In this document: positions 7,801 through 10,551 of the stretch, piece by piece
Numbering within the stretch: position 1 is the first letter of the stretch
How the letters are laid out: each line of letters starts with the position of its first letter
Source: UBA1794 sp964439955
GTDB taxonomy: Bacteria; Bacteroidota; Bacteroidia; Bacteroidales; Bacteroidaceae
DNA: 10,551 nucleotides
Assembly (NCBI GenBank): GCA_964439955.1
Contig: CAYTPX010000048.1
Span: forward strand, 1-10,551
Direction: 5' to 3'
The notes under the pieces: generated by a model
Database searches by the model: none
What the model was told of the DNA's origin: nothing
What the model saw: the letters and a program-made list of their open reading frames with translations, nothing else
Program-made: the position numbers and the translations under genes

Positions 7801-8963
7801 GCCGTATGGTAGATGCGGTATTCGCCACCGTCGTAGAGCTGGTTGGTGGCACGGCGCAGGGGGCTGAACGCCTCGGTGTCGAAGCTGACGGCCCCGCCCG
7901 CTACCGCGGCCTCCGACTCCCCGGGGGCGATGGCTTGCAGGGTGAGCGTGTTGTAGTCGCCTTCCATCTCCACGAGGCACACGCGGTCGAGGTGGACGAT
8001 GCCGGATCCCCCGGTGCAGAGGAAGCCGATGTAGGCCTGTCCTGCCAGCGAATCGGGCACGGTGAAGTCAAAGCTGTACGTGGCCAGGGTCTGGCGCACG
8101 GAGGGGGCGGTCCATTGCTCTTGGAGCAAGTCCCACTGCCCCGGCTCGGTGCCGACCACCACGGAGTAGGTCTTCCCCAAGTCGTTGGTGTGCGACAGGG
8201 CTTGGAACTCCACTTGGTAGCGGCGGCCTCCCTCCAAGGGCTGGCGCAAGGCCGAGTAGACGGCGCTCCCGCTGGAGGCGCTGAAGCCGCCCGCCCCGTC
8301 TTGGCGGAACATGAGGGCGGAGTTCCCCTCGCGGCCGTTGGCGTAGAGCGTGTCGCCCCGGTTGCAGCGCACGCCCATGGCCTGCTCCTCTATGGGGTTG
8401 GCGTTGAGCAAGTCCCACCCGGCGGGCCAGAACTTGTAGGTATCGCCGTCATCGACGAGCACGACCCCCTCGGTTTCGAACCCGGGGTTCTCCACCAAGT
8501 TGCGTTCATCGTAGATGCCGCTCCCCTCCAGGTCGCGCTGTGACCAGATGCCGGGCGCGGCCGGGGCTGCCAGCAGCTGCAGGGGAAGGCTCTGGAGCAG
8601 GCTGTCGCCCCGGTAGAGGTAGGCATGGGTGGTGGTGGCGGCCAGCCGGTATGTGGCGGCCTCGGGGGCGAGGGGCAGGCTGAGCTGCGTGCCCCGTCCG
8701 TCGGTGTTGGTGGCAAAGAGGTTGAGCGTGGCAGCCGGGGTGGCCGAGAGCGAGGCGAATTCCACGCTGAACGCCCCGTCGGCGTAGTAACCGTAGGGTC
8801 GGGTTTCCCAGACGGGGAGCGTGTCGCCGGCAGGGACTTGCAGGGTGAAGCCCTCGGCCAGCTGCGTCTTGAGGCTGTCACGGTAGGGCAAGGGGTCGGT
8901 TTGTGCCCCGGCCGGGAGCGCGAGCGCCGCCAAGGCGAAAAGGGTAAGGAAATGTTTATGCAT
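4872..8963 (-). CDS. Exported GH128-like endo-beta-1,3-glucanase, multidomain, with type IX sorting tail
   Basis: The product has 1363 residues. Residues 1-20 are a signal peptide (cut after AGA). Residues about 150-332 form a CBM4-like beta-sandwich (ENPGFET at the start, VHLDRVCLVE at the end). Residues about 380-510 resemble a ricin-type beta-trefoil with repeated YRL.../W.L units. Residues 514-592 are a helical FIVAR-like spacer. Residues 598-905 are beta-rich and unassigned, with a run of six Ser at 697-702. Residues about 925-1170 match the GH128 / Glyco_hydro_cc barrel: KKGW, FYTWS, EYIPIK, GINEPE (990-995), DFVAIHAYW and WITEWN (1091-1096). Glu993 is the expected acid/base and Glu1094 the nucleophile. 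Known GH128 members cut beta-1,3-glucans. Residues about 1187-1286 look fibronectin-III-like. The last ~70 residues look like a sorting tail (GVYLLHIDG) but differ from the tails of the flanking genes. The protein is probably surface-bound or secreted. No -7 element is evident in the 50 bp before the ATG. Fold and catalytic residues are well supported; the exact substrate is inferred. Confidence 0.93.
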   Translation of the reverse strand: MHKHFLTLFALAALALPAGAQTDPLPYRDSLKTQLAEGFTLQVPAGDTLPVWETRPYGYYADGAFSVEFASLSATPAATLNLFATNTDGRGTQLSLPLAPEAATYRLAATTTHAYLYRGDSLLQSLPLQLLAAPAAPGIWSQRDLEGSGIYDERNLVENPGFETEGVVLVDDGDTYKFWPAGWDLLNANPIEEQAMGVRCNRGDTLYANGREGNSALMFRQDGAGGFSASSGSAVYSALRQPLEGGRRYQVEFQALSHTNDLGKTYSVVVGTEPGQWDLLQEQWTAPSVRQTLATYSFDFTVPDSLAGQAYIGFLCTGGSGIVHLDRVCLVEMEGDYNTLTLQAIAPGESEAAVAGGAVSFDTEAFSPLRRATNQLYDGGEYRIYHTAYARLLGQKDDASTPGISAEGTNDSLTYVFVAEATSDGYYRLRQKSSGAYLASSGTYSTTFTGSPDDVGNRALWTIGEGYDGWLCNRNNGLYLGCDEGNDESTYISVFTDKSLGTYSTWQLTEAEFPLDEARDALYRLGLAELIEEATSLLDDPAYPDDELKDALQAAVAEAQAAYDTATLDDEAVLSSALETLQTAIDEFRSANEEELSFTSMAFPTGETFTLALNEVQLTSDDAAAGMVVRNALGRETRFTFTAKALLVDGDSAATFDNLTQDFYGAAWRFVFTSEDVTVYAGEQLVASVALELSGTSSSSSSGEAGWTLVGKDYYAAVMPEIVSSTEAVAPGGVIYNKYGRAERYVYFARGQNATLDTPVDLHIEREDSPIESGSFNITDGDAWIIFDNTLPSEVISSTLGFITIDGEQAVKNENCRVAIYLNGGVLIPHGDSYEPFEAYTGQLYGGDAMTYGLGKHNLESDANSCRSFILRRGYMACLASDADGAGYSRVFVADHEDLLFPELPAALDGRISSIHIRKWNYVSKKGWCSTNSNSSIAEECLKMRATWFYTWSADRSTTEDTEYIPIKQHRYWPSWSQINALEESTHVLGINEPEHSEQHTSDKCTCGGTTGAWTACTLTPDFQESGMRIGSPSPTDMSWLYQYIGHVDDMAYRCDFVAIHAYWGTNEMANASAWYQQLKTIYETTKRPIWITEWNNGASWTTESWPDGYSAKLEQQRAAIVSILEVLDTCRYVERYSIYNWDSYYRAVINTDDGWVTPAGQVYRDNKSTFAYNADVQYIPHWWTPSVKDVELGLEADETEQTLTFTFTNPNVDLTDSLVLQYKPEDNPDEWQTLYTELDRSRYDSESFSVTLPFSEAGSGQTTYRLKVETQGETRYSSEVEYSLPLQYTDGISAITAAGLSIEEGRIVLPEGSRYSCRILTPAGIVVEQHLQAEGYISTSHLATGVYLLHIDGIGTLRFVQP

Positions 8964-9014
8964 AACCAGGTAAGCGTATAGGATTAGAAACTTGTTTGTT
9001 TTTAGACATAAAGC

Positions 9015-9049
9015 GGCGGCCGCTTGGGGAAAGTCCCCAAGGGGCCGCC
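9015..9049. terminator. Long hairpin between the 48-residue gene and the hydrolase gene
   Basis: The arms 9015-9030 and 9034-9049 pair over 16 positions with one mismatch and a three-base loop. On the minus strand GCTTTATG follows. The hairpin lies about 60 bp after the stop of the small gene and about 50 bp before the hydrolase ATG. It may end the small-gene transcript. Since no consensus promoter is visible between it and the hydrolase start, it could also act as a partial terminator that limits read-through into the hydrolase gene. Confidence 0.6.
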
Positions 9050-9062
9050 TTGAGGGGGTGGC

Positions 9063-9082
9063 GGCAGGCGGCGGGGCCTGCC
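9063..9082. repeat. Short GC inverted repeat after the small gene
   Basis: GGCAGGC at 9063-9069 pairs with GCCTGCC at 9076-9082 across six bases. It lies between the small gene's stop codon and the larger hairpin at 9015-9049 and may add to the same 3' structure. It is weak on its own. Confidence 0.35.
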
Positions 9083-9110
9083 TGCCGGTTATGGGTGTGG
9101 CAGTGCCCTC

Positions 9111-9257
9111 CTATTTAAGGTTGAAGAAGTTGGTCTTCGTTACGCCCGGTGTCGAGGGAGTGGTGTCTTGGCTAATTTTATTGCTACCCGCAAAAATGGT
9201 TCCTTCGGTCTGCATTTTGATGATTTCACACTGGGGTTTCTGATATTTCTTTTTCAT
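9111..9257 (-). CDS. 48-residue small protein, Bacteroidota MKKKYxKP-type
   Basis: The ATG at 9257-9255 opens a frame of 48 codons ending in TAG at 9113-9111. The product begins MKKKYQKPQCEIIKMQTEG, then a short apolar patch (TIFAG), then a Ser/Thr/Asn-rich tail ending TNFFNLK. Short proteins with this lysine-rich start followed by KP and an E(V/I)-type strand are, as I recall, widespread and mostly uncharacterised in Bacteroidales, often near genes for surface proteins. There is no hydrophobic core long enough for a signal peptide or membrane helix, and one Cys (residue 10). It is not one of the GG-leader peptide precursors, as no double-glycine site is seen. The A-rich start codons, the family-like N-terminus and the hairpins after the stop support a real gene. 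Function is unknown. Confidence 0.7.
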   Translation of the reverse strand: MKKKYQKPQCEIIKMQTEGTIFAGSNKISQDTTPSTPGVTKTNFFNLK

Positions 9258-9308
9258 GATGGGGTAAAAAGTTATGAGGTTTGATTAAAAAAGCCTTGGT
9301 AGATTCTG

Positions 9309-9352
9309 CGGGAAGCGCGGGCGTTTTCCGCCGCCCTGTGCGGCGCTTCCCG
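9309..9352 (-). terminator. Imperfect hairpin followed by T-run, 3' of the right-hand gene
   Basis: CGGGAAGCGC at 9309-9318 pairs with GCGCTTCCCG at 9343-9352 (10 bp), enclosing a GC-rich 24-base loop that can fold further. On the minus strand a T-run (GCTTTTTTAATC) follows about 15 bp past the stem. Together with the neighbouring hairpin at 9359-9385 this probably ends the transcript of the right-hand gene before the small gene. The corresponding place in the left repeat lacks about 10 bp (GAAGCGCGGG) that form the 5' arm of this stem. Confidence 0.45.
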
Positions 9353-10257
9353 GGGGAAGGCAGGGGCGGGGCTTCCGCCCCTGCCGGGTTTGTGTCCCGC
9401 GGCTGCAAGGCCGGGGGAGGTTTTATTGTGCGATGACCACCTTCCCGTTGGCCACGTACTTGCCTGCGGGCAGGGCGACGAACTCACTGCCGCCTGCGCT
9501 GACGCGCACGGACTGGAGGAGCATGCCGTCGATGCTGTAGACGTTCACGGTGCAGTCCTTGGCGCTTTCGATGCGCAGGCCGCCGTCGGCGGTGTAGACG
9601 GTGATGTCTTGCGTGCGGTCGGCAAGGGCTTCCTTGATGCCGGGCAGGGCGGTGATGGTGCCGTCGCCGTCGTTAAAGATGGAGAGCGTTTGCGGTGCCG
9701 ACTGCGGGCTTTGGCTCACCGTGGCGAAAGCCTGGAAGGAGGCGATGGCTTGGATGCTGTCTTGGACGAATTCGCTGCCTTCCTTGTTGAGCGCGTAGTA
9801 GGTCTTCCCGTCTGCGGCGGGCAGGCTGTCGGACGCGCCACCGAAGTAACCGGTGAGGTTGTATTCACTTCCGGCCTGTTCCTGCAAGTCGGTGGCGGCG
9901 ATGGCACTACCCGTGAAGGTGATGTCGCCGGGGATGTTGTAGAATGCCTCGTAGTATTCCTCGTCGTTGGGCACGAGCATCAGGTACGGCACGTTGGCCT
10001 TGATTTCCGTGGCGGGGCTGAGGTCGCCGTCTTCGTCGATGGCATAGAGCCAGAAGGGATGGGCGTTGGCCTCGTCCGTGTCGTCTACCCCGCCGTCAAA
10101 GCTGCTGTCCATGATGGGAAGGAGCGTTATGGTGTTGCCGCCTTTTACGGACGAGATGCTGTCCACGTCGTAGGGGAGGCAGATGGTATGCCATCCGCGC
10201 AGCACGGAGTGGTTCACGGAACTATTCCCCTCGTTGCTGAACGCCGCGCGGGTGTAG
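9321..10257 (-). repeat. Right copy of ~940-bp direct repeat (C-terminal module plus 3' hairpin)
   Basis: This is the partner of 1171-2108, in the same orientation about 8.15 kb away. It takes in the last ~278 codons of the right-hand gene and its 3' hairpin. Over the last ~220 residues the two proteins differ at only about five positions (two in VSQSP versus VDQDP, two in IFNDG versus IINAG, one in IKEA versus IEEA). Confidence 0.9.
9359..9385 (-). terminator. GC-rich 3' hairpin of the right-hand partial gene
   Basis: A perfect 11-bp stem (9359-9369 with 9375-9385, loop GGCTT) lies 38 bp after the stop codon. It is identical in stem and loop to 1210-1236 and belongs to the duplicated 3' unit. 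Confidence 0.5.
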
Positions 10258-10551
10258 GAGACTGTTTGGCTTTCCAATGCGTAGGGGGCGTTGAACTTAT
10301 ATTGCCCGTCGAGCACCAGCGCATCAACTTCTGCACCGTAAATGACGGTATTGGGGTTTGTCGGGCTGATATTTCCGCTGACGCTGGCTTCTGTCAGGTC
10401 GAGCGAGGTAACGTCCGCGGTCAGATAGTCGTTCAGTTCGTCCGCGGAAATAGAACCTTTGACTACCAAGTGGCTCTCGCCTTCGATGGAGGACTTGCCG
10501 TAGTAGTATAACTTGAAGTTATCGGCACGGAAATTGCCATAGAGGTTGTCG
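9423..10551 (-). CDS. Secreted surface protein, C-terminal part only, with type IX secretion sorting tail
   Basis: The frame is open from the right edge to TAA at 9425-9423, giving 375 visible residues; no start lies in the window. The first visible residues (DNLYGNFRADNFKLYYYG) look like the last strand of a CBM-like beta-sandwich. Then comes a region with TSLDLTEASVSG and NPNTVIYG motifs (about residues 45-72), a pattern I associate with C-terminal parts of Prevotella-type surface proteins; the 1039-residue paralogue lacks it. After SYTRAAFS the sequence becomes nearly the same as the paralogue: the RGWHTICLPYDV region, then a Por-secretion-like tail ending KVVIAQ. The protein is therefore probably exported by the type IX system and anchored at or released from the surface. 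Its catalytic or binding role cannot be judged because the N-terminal part is missing. Confidence 0.88.
   Translation of the reverse strand, partial: DNLYGNFRADNFKLYYYGKSSIEGESHLVVKGSISADELNDYLTADVTSLDLTEASVSGNISPTNPNTVIYGAEVDALVLDGQYKFNAPYALESQTVSYTRAAFSNEGNSSVNHSVLRGWHTICLPYDVDSISSVKGGNTITLLPIMDSSFDGGVDDTDEANAHPFWLYAIDEDGDLSPATEIKANVPYLMLVPNDEEYYEAFYNIPGDITFTGSAIAATDLQEQAGSEYNLTGYFGGASDSLPAADGKTYYALNKEGSEFVQDSIQAIASFQAFATVSQSPQSAPQTLSIFNDGDGTITALPGIKEALADRTQDITVYTADGGLRIESAKDCTVNVYSIDGMLLQSVRVSAGGSEFVALPAGKYVANGKVVIAQ

Noticed and set aside
9267..9274. TAACTTTT (minus strand), a near match to the -7 promoter consensus before the small gene
   Set aside because: The last consensus base is off, and transcription would start only a few bases before the ATG. 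The promoter of the small gene remains unidentified.
1..10551. tRNA, rRNA or SusC/SusD pair
   Set aside because: I saw no tRNA- or rRNA-like sequence, no TonB-dependent receptor and no SusD-like lipoprotein in any frame.

Overview
The window looks like chromosomal DNA of a GC-rich Bacteroidales bacterium of the Prevotella/Porphyromonas-like sort. Four signs point there: large secreted multidomain proteins; C-terminal tails of the type IX secretion (Por) sorting kind; TAnnTTTG-type -7 promoter elements; and A/T-rich start contexts without Shine-Dalgarno sequences. I cannot name the species. Every gene I accept lies on the minus strand, so the window reads right to left.

Layout in transcription order. 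(1) 10551-9423: the 3' part of a large secreted protein, with its N-terminus outside the window. (2) 9257-9111: a 48-residue gene with no recognisable export signal. (3) 8963-4872: a 1363-residue exported glycoside hydrolase with a GH128-like catalytic domain (endo-beta-1,3-glucanase type), binding-type beta modules in front and a sorting tail behind. (4) 4393-1274: a 1039-residue exported protein built of three carbohydrate-binding-like beta-sandwiches separated by alpha-helical spacers, ending in a sorting tail. (5) 871-1: the first 290 residues of a paralogue of (4), running off the left edge. Each gap holds GC-rich hairpins, and two gaps hold matching promoter-leader units.

The striking feature is modular duplication. 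The last ~940 bp of gene (4), including its 3' hairpin, is nearly the same as the last ~940 bp of gene (1), with one internal stretch of about 340 bp in which I see no difference. The promoter, leader, signal peptide and first binding/helical modules of gene (4) are likewise repeated in gene (5). The array therefore looks like secreted proteins with shared ends and different middles, with a beta-glucanase set between them. Inference: the proteins work at the cell surface in binding and cutting beta-glucan or a similar polysaccharide. There is no SusC/SusD pair, sensor or transporter in view, so a complete utilisation locus is not shown.
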